From Charina bottae (Eukaryota; Chordata; Lepidosauria; Squamata; Charinaidae): a DNA stretch of 64,000 nt. A model generated the notes under the pieces. That model was not told the origin of the DNA, did not search any database, and worked only from the letters and a program-made list of their open reading frames with translations. A program made the translations under genes and the position numbers. Below are positions 43,637 through 56,290 of this stretch, one piece after another (positions within the stretch are counted from its first letter, which is position 1; each line of letters opens with the position of its first letter). The DNA lies in NCBI GenBank assembly GCA_023362775.1, contig JALMGJ010000003.1, positions 51,748,416-51,812,415 on the forward strand, given 5' to 3'.

Positions 43637-46600
43637 GAAGAGGCAATGTTATCATAACACTTTAAGGCTACTGAATTTAATAAAAATTATCATGGACAAC
43701 AGCTGGTTTAAATGATTAATGTACGTTCAAGTTTGTGTCACAGTTCAATAATGTTTGTGGTGTCTCAGTTGAAATTTGGTCCTTCCTAAAGATACATTCA
43801 CTTTTAGAATAAGGAAAAGTTCAGGATATTTCAAGTTTTGCAAGGAGTTATCACACTTAATTAACACATTAGGTCAAGAAGTCTGTTAATATAAACCACT
43901 TCCCAGTTATGATCATTGTTAGGAATCATTGTCTTTGTTCTTTGCCTCAGTTCTTGCAATTCATTTTCCTCAAACAAGAGAGACCATTCTGTTTATGTGA
44001 TCATGTATGCATAAATATTACTGTAAATCTGGACTTTACTATTTGCTATAAATATTTACAGATATATCATTAGTGAAGCCTAGCTGATGGAACATATGCT
44101 GATGAGATGGAACTGGAGGAATATAACAAATGCACAGCTTCAGGCATTTGGCAGATTTGTAACTTATTAAGCCTTAAGTACCAGAGGAAAAGCTCAGATA
44201 CTGGGGAAAGAAGGAAAACTTTATGGATTGTAAAGAAATATCATGATATTTTTCCCTCTGAAAATTATCCTGAAAATGTTTGTCCCTTCAGTTCTCCCTA
44301 GGAAATGTCATGGAGAATCCATGACATAGGATGTAAATGCACCTTTTAGGTATCATTTTGTCTTACCTTTTGTGTATGGCCAAACCACAAATTATGTAGG
44401 AGAACCATTGACTTGATGGGTTAATTTTTACTTGAAAGGGGCATAACACAAGTACTATATTTTATGTTAAATTTCTTATGTTATTTCAATGTGTGCTTTG
44501 AATTAAATGTTCTATATTCATGCTTAGTGCACTGGATAGAAAAACAGTAAAAGGACAAATGTTTTTCAGCATAAACAGTCAAATGTAGCATACCAAGTAT
44601 TATGGAAGAAGCACATAAAATGAAATGGAAGAATTAAGTAAATTGGGTTCAGGAGAAACAGAAGTAAAGAGCAAGAAAATGTGAGTAGTGTACAGATATT
44701 ACTGTTCAGAAAAAGTGAAGACCCATTTACAATCTCCACGTAAAGTCATTCTCCCAAATGTCCTGAGATTATAACTCTCAAGATTTCCAGCCCTCTTGGT
44801 CATACTGGGTTGGAATTCTGAATGTTTTAGCCCCAGCAGATCTGGAGGGCAGCGGGTTAAGGAAGGCAGATGCAAAGTATTACAAATACCCCATAAGAGA
44901 AGATCCAGAATATCAGCAACTCAGAAGTAAACGGAGGAAGAAATTGGGAACTTTTAAAGCATGCTAATAGGATTGGCCTAAAATAGCATTATGAACATAA
45001 AACACTGTTCAGTAAAATTAATCTTCATGTAGCAAGACATTTCTTCTGCATATCCTTCATTAGGCATGTCTTTCAACCTAGCAGATGGCAGCAGATTCAC
45101 AAGATTCTCTTATCAAGTTGATAATGTCAAGCTATTTTTGTTGCTCCTTTCATATTTCGACTTTGTTCCTTTAACAAGTGCTCAAGGTAGCTTTCCTGAA
45201 ACTGTTGCAATTCTCGTATAAACAGACTCTCCCTTACTGTAATATTTTGTGACGCATTTCAACCACCTTAAATGGAGCAGAGAATTGGGAAAAGGTGTGT
45301 GCTTAAAGCAATTGCTCTCACTCTCTCTCTCTGCCTATTTTGGATTTGATTTGTGAACCTCTTGTGAAAATGACACCTATAATCCATCTTCTATGAAAGT
45401 CATTCTTAAGAACTCACCAACCAGGACATCTTAGTGTTTCTGAGATAGGCTTACTTTGTTCTCCCTGGGGATTAGCCAGCTCCAAGGAAATCAGTGGGAG
45501 GGTTTTCATCACAGTCAATGAGATATGGACTATGCAGCATAGTGTAGAGTGATTCCTTTGAGATGCTCTGTTTTTTCTGGCAATCTCCTTGTTCAGAGCT
45601 TGAAAATGTTTATAGTATTGCTTGATAATATATACATATATATAAACTATATATATATACGCATACACATACACACACACACATACATACATACATACAT
45701 ACGCTAAAATATTGTTACATTGTTTAATTCTAATTCCTCCCATCTGTTAGTAGGATCTAATATTCTTGCTCATCGTTCTTCCCCCATTCCTTTAACTCTC
45801 TCTTAATTTTTGGTATAAAAATGCTGTATTTTGGAAGTGCTGCCTTTTGTTGCAAATAGCAATTCCACCTTGAATGTGAAAGAGTCTACACAGTCTTTCC
45901 ATTGTTCTTATCCTTGTACTCTTTATTATTTATGTAACTTTTCTTATCAACCATTTCCAAGATGTACACATATGAATAGATAAAGAAATAGAATTTATAT
46001 CAATAGAAGGATGCCTAGACCATCATGAGCATATATAAATCTGCAATAAAGAACAAGTTGCTTTACAGCTTCTGAAGGGAGTCAAGGACAAATGATCCCC
46101 AATTCTGATACAAATATTTTGGTTTAGTTAGCTAAGGCACAAATAGATTGCTATATGAGACTAAAACCAACATTTGGAAACCAAAAACAAGGAATGAATG
46201 GATTTCTCCTGTTTTAGTCTTCTAACTCTTTCCTGAGTTCATTTTGATTTCTTGCCCACTCTTCCTGAGTTCTATAATCATGAGAGATTATCAAGTAAAT
46301 TCTAACCCTGGAGCTTGCAAAGTTTTCTACAGCTTTTAGTTTTACAGTTCATTGGCTTGAAGAATATTTGGATTGAATAGCTGCAAAAACGCAATCCTAA
46401 TTGGGTGGTATCTTTCAAAAATGTATATTCTGCAGTCTGAGAAGTTTCAGGGTTTCCAATGCTGAGTGGGAAGTTCTATTTGTCACTGGAGATAGAGTAT
46501 ATGATGTTTCCACAATATAAAATTTTATGCACACCTATATAAATATACAATGAAGGTTACAACATTAAAACTCCAGAAGAGTCACTGGATATTTAGAGGA

Positions 46601-47200
46601 ATTGTTAATGCCATAGATTGTCTTCAGACAGTAAACTCAAGTTCTCTAACTCCTTTTAAAACCTAGTTCTACTGCACACTAACTTTCTGCTACATGTAGA
46701 CCTGGTTTATGTATCAGGCAAAGCTGTAGTTTGTTGAAAAAAATTATAATCTGCATAGTTACTGCAGACTGTCAGCCTTATGCTGATTAGACAACCAACA
46801 CTCACTCTGAGTGAGGCATGGCTGTGGGTCACCTAAAGCAGCTGATTATTCAAGCATCTTCAGCTTTGCAGGAGATAGGAAAATTTGCAATCCTTTTAGA
46901 ACAAAGAAGAGAACCTGGAAAAAGATGCTGGAAAAAAGTATTGGAAAAACCTCTCTTTTCCCCAACAGGGAAAGATGATAACAGGCTTGATTTATACATA
47001 TCTAGTTAAGCATTTAAAAGTTAACCTGCCCTCCTAGATATGTCAACAAACTAGTGTTGGGTAAAGGTATATGCATACATTCCTATATCTGTACTCTGTA
47101 TTCCTGCTTTCCATTTAAGGGTTAAATAATTACACTGCATGGCTTTCTTTCTCTCAGACTGGCATTTTCTCTTGCTGGCTGGCCAAATGTGTTTTATTGT
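43637..47200. other. Unannotated stretch with CATA/TA microsatellite
   Basis: A TA/CA/CATA-rich run lies at about 45640-45705. No repeat family or coding domain was recognised in the rest. Confidence 0.4.
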
Positions 47201-47670
47201 TTTATAAAATTTGTGATCAGAGTTATGGAAACTCCAAGAGATAAGCTTGTAGTAAAAACGTTGCTTTATTTAAAACAAAAGAACATAGGAACAAACCTTG
47301 AATCTTCTTCTTCAGCCGAAGAAGCATGGCTGATTAACATAGCTATTTACATTTAGATAGCAGAGCAGAGTGAGAACAAAAGGCATTTACATTTTAAACC
47401 TTAACTTGACCAGCATCTGAGTGGACAGGATCCAGCATGTGACCAAAACACCTAGGCAACAGATTCCCAATATGGGCAAAGCTCAAACAGCTAATTCTGA
47501 TTGGTCAGAACTATCAGTCTGGCTGGCTCCAAGGCAAATTAACATTCCTGAGGAAAGGGGGTGAACATGTGCTCCCTCTTGAAACTCACAGGAAAAACGT
47601 TTTTGAGGCCTGGCTTTTTAAAAACTCAGCCTTCCATATTTCTTGACATAAAAAGTATATGCAACAATGT
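47201..47670 (-). repeat. LTR-like interspersed repeat (copy 1)
   Basis: Shares about 460 bp with 54246-54706 in the same orientation. On the minus strand it contains taaataaag-like polyadenylation text near one end and reads TGTTG...GATCACA, which suggests an LTR. Both copies, however, also share flanking ttataaaatt and atgt, so true ends may lie outside TG...CA. No target duplication found. Confidence 0.5.
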
Positions 47671-47824
47671 GATGTCTCACCACTGTTTCTTTTGGAGAAA
47701 GAGTAGAGCTGGTCTTTGCTGTCCCTTTTCTTGCTTCATTCGATCTTTTCTGGAACTCCACTCACCTACACTTCAAGAATCTGGTCCTGGTGACTTCCGG
47801 TGGGGACATGGCAGACTGAAAAGC
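47671..47824. other. Spacer
   Basis: No recognised feature. Confidence 0.4.
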
Positions 47825-48726
47825 TGTGCTGTTCCGACTAAGACTGACACGGAAACGTTACTGAAATAGCTTTATTTACACGGACACGCAAAGTGCCCAG
47901 TTTACACAGTCCTCTTCTTCTTCCTCAGGCTGGATAGTAACTTGATAGTAACAAGTCCCTTGGGTACTCCTGGCCCGACAGGAAGGACCAGAGAGGGTGC
48001 AGGCGCTGAGGAAGCGGCGATCACTGGCAGTGAACTGGAGGTAACAGGCGCGGTGACTGCGGGCGTGGAGTTAGCTTGACTGTCGGGGCTGGAGGTAGAC
48101 CGGGGCCCGAGAAAGGCCACCCACTGGTGACTGGCGTCCCTCCTTCTGAGCCTCTGCCAATCAGCGTCTCCGTTTCTTCCACAAGGTTCGCGCCAAGCCT
48201 GCTGTTTCCGGGGGCTGGCTCCTCTTCTGGATCGGACTCTTCCGGATCGGGCGGCAGACAGGTAAGTGGCCCACCTCGTGGCCCAACTCTCACAAGCAGG
48301 CAGAACTGACAACGCGGCATGTCTATGAAGGTTCTCAGTCATCCAGGTGGAATTGTCTGTAGCTTGAATCATGTCAACTGGATTTCTATTTTCTCAGTGG
48401 AAACGTTTCACTCCTTATCCAAGGAGCTTCTTGGAGCTTCTTCAGACTGAAGAAGCTCCTTGGATAAGGAGTGAAACGTTTCCACTGAGAAAATAGAAAT
48501 CCAGTTGACATGATTCAAGCTACATGACAACGCGGCAGTTTCTTTGGGTTCAGGCAGGTTTTTCCTGAAGCCCAAGAGTGTTTTTCCCATTTTTTTCTCC
48601 AGACAGCTGCTTGCAGCCAGAAGATCATAAACAGTGTTTGCGCTCGTCTGGTAAGAACAGCCGGGAGGCTGGGACATCACCATTTCCAAGCCACGCTGTA
48701 GCCTTAAAGGGACACTGAGACTGACA
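47825..48726 (-). mobile_element. Putative solo LTR, split by a foldback element
   Basis: On the minus strand it starts TGTCAGTCTCAGTGTCCC and ends gtcggaacagcaca, with TG...CA ends and gtgtaaataaagc (polyadenylation-type) near the 3' side. It is GC- and CpG-richer than its surroundings. Minus-strand open frames here (47902-48372, 48021-48320) are proline- and glutamate-rich with no known domain. No flanking duplication was seen, so the LTR assignment is tentative. Confidence 0.45.
48320..48524. mobile_element. Foldback element with hammerhead-like cores (copy 2)
   Basis: Same family as 30486. 205 bp, flanked by the exact 13-bp duplication TGACAACGCGGCA (48307-48319 and 48525-48537). Outer left extension tgtctatgaaggttctcagt is present; the right arm ends ttcaagctaca as in copy 1. 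The centre is shorter (ttcttcagactgaagaa), with an extra ttggagcttc on the left arm. The plus-strand core is CTGAAGA 48447-48453, stem GCTCCTT/AAGGAGT, GAAA 48473-48476. Confidence 0.85.
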
Positions 48727-48784
48727 ACCCCGTTTCTAAATCACCCAATTTATATATTTTTTTAAGTATGCGTACCCTAAGAGA

Positions 48785-49119
48785 ATGGGGCATGGTGGCT
48801 CAGCGGGTAAGACACCAGGCTTGTTGATCGGAAGATCGCAACTTCGGAGGTTCGAATCCCTAGCCCTGCGTGCGGAGTGAGCTCCCGCACTAGCTCCAGC
48901 TCTTGCCAACCTAGCAATTCGAAAGCATGCAAATGCAAGTAGATTAATAGGTACCACTTCGGTGGGTAGGTAACAGCGTTCTGCACGCGTCATGCAGCCA
49001 CATGACCGTGGAAGCGTCTTCGGACAACGCTGGCTCTTCGGCTAACAAAGGGAGATGAGCACTGGCCCCTAGAGTCAGACACGACTGCACAAATGTGCGG
49101 GGAGAACCTTTACCTTTAC
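48785..49119 (+). mobile_element. tRNA-derived SINE with BovB-like tail (copy 3)
   Basis: A box TGGCTCAGCGG at 48796-48806 and B box GGTTCGAATCC at 48849-48859 match polymerase III promoter consensus. Tail: agagtcagacacgactgcac and cctttacctttact. Flanked by the 12-bp duplication TACCCTAAGAGA (48773-48784 and 49120-49131). This is the best-preserved promoter among the four copies. Confidence 0.9.
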
Positions 49120-49131
49120 TACCCTAAGAGA

Positions 49132-49780
49132 GGCTTTCTACAGCAAGGAGAAGCGGGTTCTCTAGGTGCTTATCGTTATTTTTGGGATCAATTTTTTTTA
49201 AAAAAATTCTTTTTAAGTTTTGGACTTTGTTTTCCATACAAATATTAAAGAGGATTGAGAGTAAATAATTGTCTCCCTGTTATTATTTTTGTACTAAATT
49301 TGAAGATATTAGCATTTTCCTACACATTGAATCAGCTGTTTTGAACTTTCAGTTTTCTGCTTCTACTTTCTCTGGGGAACTGTCTGCATATCTCACTTTC
49401 ACTTGTTATACTAACTAGAGATCCAGGATTAAAAGGAAACAGCTCAGAGTGAAAGCTCTGTTGATAGAAATCATAGAATCTAAAGTTACACCATTAGAAG
49501 GGATCTGGTAGGATCTCTTGCTCGACATGCAATCCCTAACAAAATGGTTGCCTGAAAATTATTTTGGTTCAATTGTACAGATGTGCAGTTCTGCTCCTGG
49601 GTATTGATAAACACTTCATAAAAGTATCTTAAAGCATTTACAAATATGGTTTGCCAGTTCTGGTTTTTTTATTTTTATTTTTGTTTTAGTTTGTTTGCAG
49701 TGTTTTATTGATGTGAAATTGGGCCTTGCAAATATAAAGATGCAGATAGCAGCAATTTAACTGACCTTGGCTGAGCTAAA
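49132..49780. other. Unannotated stretch
   Basis: AT-rich; no recognised feature. Confidence 0.4.
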
Positions 49781-49990
49781 AAAAAATGATCAGAGTTGGA
49801 CCTGGTTACCAGTTGGTGAAAAACCACCAGGAAATTCTAGGACTGAAAACAACACTGGGAGGTCAAAACATTCCAGAAGAAGACAATGGCAAGCCAGTTA
49901 CAAAATGCTGCTGAGAAAACCAAATGGATATTCAATGTAGTCACTAGGATCCAAGCTCAATCTGAAGGAGACTTTACTTTCAATATAAAG
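49781..49990 (+). mobile_element. Decayed SINE with RTE-like tail
   Basis: Text such as gaagacaatggcaagccagt, tgctgagaaaaccaaatgga and tgtagtcactaggatccaag follows the order of the ccacttctg / gccaagaaaac / gtcgccaggagtcg segment of BovB- or RTE-tailed SINEs. Head not recognisable. Confidence 0.4.
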
Positions 49991-50521
49991 TTTGGAACAG
50001 TTACAAATAAAAATTACAGCACATGCAGCATGCCCTGGGCGAAGTCCAAATTTTTGAAATAGGAGATAAAACAGTTGGGAATCCTCATATATCAGTTCTA
50101 CTTTGGAAACAAAATCAAGTCAATCAAAATCCAAGATAAGAACAGTTTTAGTCCGTTAAGAATACTGCCAAAATGATCAGCAATAGGAGCAGTGCATACC
50201 AAGAAATTCACATGGTATGACATGTTGTGAATATGCAGACTGAAAATTCTGACATTCACAGCCAACTGACTTGCAGGCCAGACTGTCCACCTCAGGCCCA
50301 ATGGTCAGTCCACATACCCAAGGGCTTGGTCATGTACACAATAAGATTTCTCCAGCCTTTCCCTCAGCTGGACATAGAAAATTTGAGTTGTTTTAAAACA
50401 AAGGGCAGAACTTGAGGAGGAACTGTGGAAGAAGTTACACCTGAGGTTGGAAAAGAGGTGGGGCTTGGGTTATAAATATAAACCCAAAGGTTTCTTCATT
50501 TGCTTTTCCAACTGTCTAGTA
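49991..50521. other. Unannotated stretch
   Basis: No recognised feature. Confidence 0.4.
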
Positions 50522-50590
50522 CAGTGTTTTTCAACCTTGACAACTTTAAGAGGTGTGGACTTCAACTCCCAGCAAGGTTGAGAAACACTG
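50522..50590. mobile_element. Short hAT-type MITE
   Basis: 69 bp with inverted ends CAGTGTTTTTCAACCTTG / caaggttgagaaacactg. Flanks GTCTAGTA and ATCTAGTC agree at 6 of 8 positions, consistent with an aged 8-bp duplication. Confidence 0.85.
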
Positions 50591-52736
50591 ATCTAGTCTA
50601 ATCCCTCTTCCAGGGAGGCCAGGACCAAATGGTATAATGACAAGGCTTGCTTGTTCCAAAGACCATTTAATGCAGTGTCACCTCAATGAAAGGTGATTTC
50701 CCAGTCCATGTGCTCCAGCTCACTGATATTAATAGGCTCATGCAGACTTAACTTTGGAGTCAATTTTGGCCTGAAGAAATCAATAGCCGAAGCCTATACT
50801 CTATTCAGAGGTAAGCCTATAGAATTTAGTGACGTTTCCTTCCAAGTAAGCAGGTATGGGATTGCAATATACAGTCAATATTTAGTAATTGAAAAGCAAT
50901 TTACAGAACATATTTTTAGAGATTATTAAAATGAGTTTGTTACTCCTCCATATGCAAGTCAGGTTTAAAACTTCTTGTAGCTTTTTGTTTAAGAGTTTGT
51001 AGTATTTCATGCGAGTGGGGGTATTGCCTTTGAATAATTGTAATATTACAATCCTGCTTTGATTTTCATCCAGCTAATGAAATTAAATATTTTTCCCAGG
51101 CGGCTATTGGATTTCATGGACTCCTTGCCTCTGCTTTTTCATCAGTGCACACTTAATATTTCCTGACTCAAAGCATAATCAATAATACTTTCAAACCACA
51201 AACTCAATTATAGCCTGAAGTCTTTCCTCCCTCACATGCAGAAGGAAATTAGCGTAAGACTATATTTCATAATGGAGAAATAAAATCTGCCTTTACTGGT
51301 CGCTACAGCAGCAGTTGGAGGGTCAGAATAGGACATTCTCGCTTAGGGGTAGGGCCTTGATAAGTGCTTGTTATTCCTGGGCAATTATCGGGGGCACCAT
51401 ACCATTAAGCAGGAACTGTTCATGCCAAGCTTGGTCTCCCTACTTTACCCCTATGCCACACTCCTCAAGCAATGCTATGTGTCTGTGTCTAGCTACTCTT
51501 CTGATTTCTCACAACATCTCAGATTCAGAGTTGTTCGGAAATTAACAAGGTTTTCTTCAATGACTGGAGCACTGATGCCCCAGCCAGGTGAAACTAAGCC
51601 CCAGCAGAGACTTGTCCATTAAATAGCAAATCCTCAATCTACAATTGGGAGGCAGAAATGAGATGCCCAAGCCTCCTAAAGCCAAGCTCAGCACAGGTTG
51701 TGTCACTGAGCTAATAGCTACATAACACCTTGCCCCTACCCTTTAAGTACAATTGAGGCATTGTTTCTCTGCAATCTAGAAGCCAGAAGTGCCTCTGCTG
51801 CTAAGAATATTACTACAATCCTCATTCCCTTGGAAATGAAGCAACATACTGTAGGCAATTCATTAGTGAACCAACCATATACTTCATTCATTCATTCATT
51901 CATTCATTGAATATGTAATAGTGGAAGTGTAAGCAAGCAATACAAGTATAAATCCCATCTACTGTATTTGCTGCTAGGTGGCAAGAAAGGAGATGGAGAA
52001 ATGACTAAAAGCCCCTCTCCTGCACAAGTAGTTGGTGGAAATTTAACTTTGTCCAAAGGACTTCATGTGAATGGAGGCAATGCAACCCACAAATACGGCA
52101 TTTCTCTGTTTCTGTCACCAGCCACTTTGTGGACTGCTGCTTCCTTCCAGAGAATAGCAACAGCTGAGTCAACAGCAACATTTTTGCATGGCTTTTAAAC
52201 AGTAATGAATTACATCAGTTCAGGACAAAATGTTATTGCATGGACATACTTTTAGTGCAAAAATCCATTTACATGCAAATAAAACCATTTAAGGATTGGA
52301 AAGGAATAATGAGTTTTGGGGCTTCTTCCAATCCTGGATTCAGAAGGATTGGACAAATGAAGAAGAGGATTATCCTTTTAATACCTATGTGTCACTTTAG
52401 AGTGGTGGTAGGATCTTCAATCATTCAAGTTCAAGGACTTCTTCTGCTTGTCTGCTTTCCCCTGCTCTGTATAATGGGTATTGTTATCCAAAGCATAGTA
52501 CTAAAATGAAGCACAGGAATCAAGACAATGTCATGGGTTTAGAATGAGACATGATTTTCATAAATCAGGCTGAAAATGATGCAATGTTACAAATTTCATG
52601 CAAACTGGAATTTTGTATTTCAAATCCTAAAATACAGTGTTCTAATGAAAACAAATATTTAAGGTTTCTATCCATCTATAGAGGATGTATAGATGCATAA
52701 TCAATAGATGTACTTAACCTACAGTAACTTAATCCT
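50591..52736. other. Unannotated stretch with (ATTC)n
   Basis: (CATT)n at about 51881-51908. Short overlapping frames near 51315-51622 and 51968-52198 show no domain. Confidence 0.4.
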
Positions 52737-52748
52737 ACTTAGTGTAGT

Positions 52749-53073
52749 AAAGGTAAAGATTCCCCCGCACACCCGTGTCCAACTCTAGGGGCTGGTGCTC
52801 ATCTCCGTTTGTTAGCTGAAGAGCCAGCGTTGTCCAAAGATGCTTCCATGGTCATGTGGATAGCATGACGCGCGTGGAATGCTGTTATCATCCCACCGAA
52901 GTGGTACCTATTTATCTACTTGCATTTGCATGCTTTCAAATTGCTAGGTTGGCAAGAGCTGGGGCGAGTGCAGGAGCTCACTCCGTCATGCGGGGCTAGG
53001 GTCTCGAGCCTCCGAACTTGCGACCTTCCGATCAACAAGCCTGGCGTCTTACCAGCTGAGCCATCGCACCCCC
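52749..53073 (-). mobile_element. tRNA-derived SINE with BovB-like tail (copy 4)
   Basis: Same family as 16817, 33060 and 48785. Flanked by the 12-bp duplication ACTTAGTGTAGT (52737-52748 and 53074-53085). Confidence 0.9.
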
Positions 53074-53085
53074 ACTTAGTGTAGT

Positions 53086-54245
53086 GTAGACCCATGTAAA
53101 TTAATAAGACATTAGTCATGATTGATTTCAATAAATCTGTTTCAAGAATATTTCAGCCTGGATTATACTTTGGGTCCATTCACCATTTTTCTGGCAACAC
53201 ATAGAAACAATGATAGAAAAAAAACATAAGTAACCTATGAAACACTGTTTTTGCAGAAAACTTCTTTTTTGGTTTTTAGACCCTTGTGTTGTCATCTTAA
53301 ATTTCATAGATCCCCCCCCCCCCTCAATTCTATAAGTAGAGTTTAGGAAGCTTTTGGATAAAGTTTCCTGATAAATTATAGAAACTTCCAAGCTATGTCA
53401 AGTAGCTTTCCCTTTAATTGGTCCAAACCATACACATATCCTCAAAACCTTTTTAGAACCTTTATTGATTTGATCTGAAGTGGCAATGAGCTGAATGATA
53501 GCATTTTGTGATGCCCTTATATCAGAAACCTTCTGAGGCATGGCAGCTTCAGGGATAGCAGGTATTTAAAGGTGAAGTGTTGAAAATAATACAGAAACAG
53601 TTGACTCATATATCAAGCCACTTCTGAATAATGCCAATAAAGGCTTTGTCAAGTTTCTACCATCTGTAGCAGTTGAGATTTTTTTCCCCACTTAGGTGAT
53701 TTATTTCAGCACAATAGCTCTCAGGTCATCAGCTGCTCAAGTACTTATAGAGAAAACCAAATAGTTTTTCATGGTATTCACCACAGACCCACAGATTCTA
53801 CCCTGCCCCCAAAAGAAACATATTGAGAGATTTGCACAGGGTAATAAATCACAAGCATTTTAGTTCTACAGTTAAACTTAAGGTGACAGATAATTATGGT
53901 AAATAATTATAGCTGAAGATTTAAATCAAGTTTTAGATCTTTTGTTGGATCATAGTACTCTTTCCCCTATGAAATTTAAATTCCCATACATGGGAAGCAT
54001 TATAAGCTTATCTGTTGGAATTTAATTTGGTGGATGTAAGGCAACTTTTAAATATATCTCAATAAGAATTTTTTTCAATTCCCAATTAGCTTGTTCTCAA
54101 TTAGCTTTTTTTCTTATTTTTTTTAATATTTTGCTGTTCAGCAGATAAAACTGACAGTTTTAGTATAGACCCTATTATGATATCTGACCATACTTTAGTA
54201 ACATTATTAATTATTATCAGGAAAAGACTTTATGTTTTTTGTATT
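53086..54245. other. Unannotated stretch
   Basis: A C11 run at about 53312-53322. No recognised repeat or gene. Confidence 0.4.
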
Positions 54246-54706
54246 TTTATAAAATTTGTGATCAGAGTTATGGAAAAACTAAGAGATAAGTTTGTAGCAA
54301 AACGTTGTTTTATTTAAAACAAAAACATAGGAACAAACCTCGAATCTTCTTCTTTAGCCAAAGCATGGCATGGTTGATTAACATAGCCATTTAGATAGCA
54401 GGGAGCGGAATGCAGAGGACAAAAGGCATTTACATTTTAAACCTTAACTTGATCAGCATCTGAGTGGACAGGATGCAGCATGTGACCAAAAACACCTAGG
54501 CAACAGATTCCCAATATGGGCAAAGCTCTAACAGCTAATTCTGATTGGTTAGAACTCTCAGACTGGCCGGCACCTGAAGGCAATAACATTCCTGAGTGGG
54601 GGTGAACATGTGCTCCTGAGCCCAAACAGGAAAAAAGTTTTGAGGCCTGGCTTTTTAAAAACTCAGCCACATATTCTACAGACATAAAAAATATATACAA
54701 CAATGT
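54246..54706 (-). repeat. LTR-like interspersed repeat (copy 2)
   Basis: Homologous to 47201-47670 over its full length with scattered substitutions and small indels (for example gcatggctgattaacatagc / gcatggttgattaacatagc). Same orientation. The two are too diverged to be paired LTRs of one recent insertion. Confidence 0.5.
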
Positions 54707-54765
54707 TTTCTGAAGATGGGGTTTAAATACATTATTATTATTAAAGGAGCTATATGGTATAAAAT

Positions 54766-54952
54766 GGTAAAGTTGAGGGCCAGTGGAAAAGAGGAAGACC
54801 TTCAATGTGATGGATTGATACAATTACCGCAACAATGGATGCAAACATTGGAACAGTCAGGCAATTGGCGCAAGATCATTTAGCATTTCGTTCTATTATA
54901 CATAGGGTTGCCATGAGTCGTAAATGACTCGATGGCAACTAACAACAACAAC
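54766..54952 (+). mobile_element. RTE LINE 3' fragment, third lineage
   Basis: Flanked by the 12-bp duplication ATGGTATAAAAT (54754-54765 and 54953-54964). Coding remnant includes gtggaaaagaggaagacctt (KRGRP-like) and ends gttgccatgagtcgtaaatg, actcgatggcaactaacaac. This 3' end matches RTE1-type elements as I recall them, distinct from both BovB subfamilies here. Confidence 0.75.
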
Positions 54953-55023
54953 ATGGTATAAAATCAGAGGAAAAGTGAATGTATCCAAGGACCAGTAAGA
55001 GTTTGTGCTTGGGCCTACACCAT

Positions 55024-55142
<119 letters not shown>

Positions 55143-55344
55143 TTCTAAAAATTCTAGATAATATGGATGCTTTTAAAGCATATATGCATGATCGTATTGT
55201 TGCAAATGCTTCATTGTATTATTGTATTATTGTAAATTATTGTATTATTGCAAATTGTATTATTGTATAATAAGTTGTATACATTGTATAATACAAATAC
55301 ATAAAATGTATAATAGAAATTGTATGATTGTATTATTGCAAATG

Positions 55345-55495
55345 CTTCAGCTGGGTGACCCTAGGCCAGTCACTCTCTCTCAGCCCTAGGAAGGAGGCAA
55401 TGACAAACCACTTCCGAAATCTTGCCAAGAAAACTGCAGGGACTTGTCCAGGCAGTCGCCAGGAGTCAGGACTTACTGGAAGGCACTAATATACG
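55345..55495 (+). mobile_element. 5'-truncated Sauria-type SINE tail
   Basis: Begins at cagctgggtgaccctaggcc and runs through caaaccacttccgaaatctt, gccaagaaaactgcagggac and gccaggagtcaggacttact. The tRNA head is missing. Confidence 0.7.
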
Positions 55496-55630
55496 CATAC
55501 GCATATGCATACACACACCCTCCATGAAGAAAGAACAAAAAGTTTAAGGAACTTTTCCAGACCTATGCAAGATAGTGTGCATCACAACTCTATTAAGTTT
55601 TCACATTGCAAAATTGGAATTGTATGTGTT

Positions 55631-55646
55631 AATGTATGTATGTATG

Positions 55647-55677
<31 letters not shown>

Positions 55678-55678
55678 T
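55631..55678. repeat. (ATGT)n microsatellite
   Basis: About 11 perfect units. Confidence 0.9.
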
Positions 55679-56290
55679 ATACCCATGAGCTTCAACAGAC
55701 TGTTGGGGATTTACAAACATCTTAAAATCAACACAGTTGAATAACAATAAATAAAAGGTACCAAGTAAACCCTTTTGCACTGCACAATCATTCTTAATTG
55801 TTAGGCTCGAAATGCCCTGCAGAAGAGGACTGTTTTCAAGGTTTTTCCAAATGATGCCAAGGTATGCCCAACCTGAATTGCTGAGGGAGTGATTCCATAC
55901 GAAGGGGTCCGCAACAAGAAAGCACAGTCTTTGGGGGGGGGGCACCGCTACCTCATGTCTTTGGAGTACCCTAGGCTTCCCCACCTGGAATCAGCATCCC
56001 AGATAGCTGCCATCAGCATTCAGATTTTTACAACCCAGATATGGTAGGCCTACAAACACCTAACTAAAGCAAGAGAAGTGTGGGACTATACAGTAAACTG
56101 CAAACCATTCTGGGAGAGTCCTGATTCAGTTTATAGGGACTGCCCTGTCCGTGGTGTAAAGAATCTGGACTACTAAGTGGCAAGGGATGTTCGTCATAGC
56201 ACATCCATCACTCCTTAATGGAAATTTGCTGTGTGTTATAGGCTGCTAATGTTGAACTTTTTCACACTAGTGATATGTTTGATGGGTAGA
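55679..56290. other. Unannotated stretch
   Basis: No recognised feature. Confidence 0.4.

Noticed and set aside
47902..48372. 156-codon minus-strand frame as a host gene
   Set aside because: It is interrupted by the foldback element, has no domain, and lies in a putative LTR.
48785..49119. A functional tRNA gene
   Set aside because: A and B boxes are present, but the unit is a 335-bp SINE with target duplications and a BovB-like tail; no cloverleaf-length tRNA is encoded.
47201..54706. The two LTR-like repeats as the ends of one provirus
   Set aside because: They differ at many positions and the 6.6 kb between them has no gag, pol or env-like frame but does hold unrelated SINEs and MITEs.
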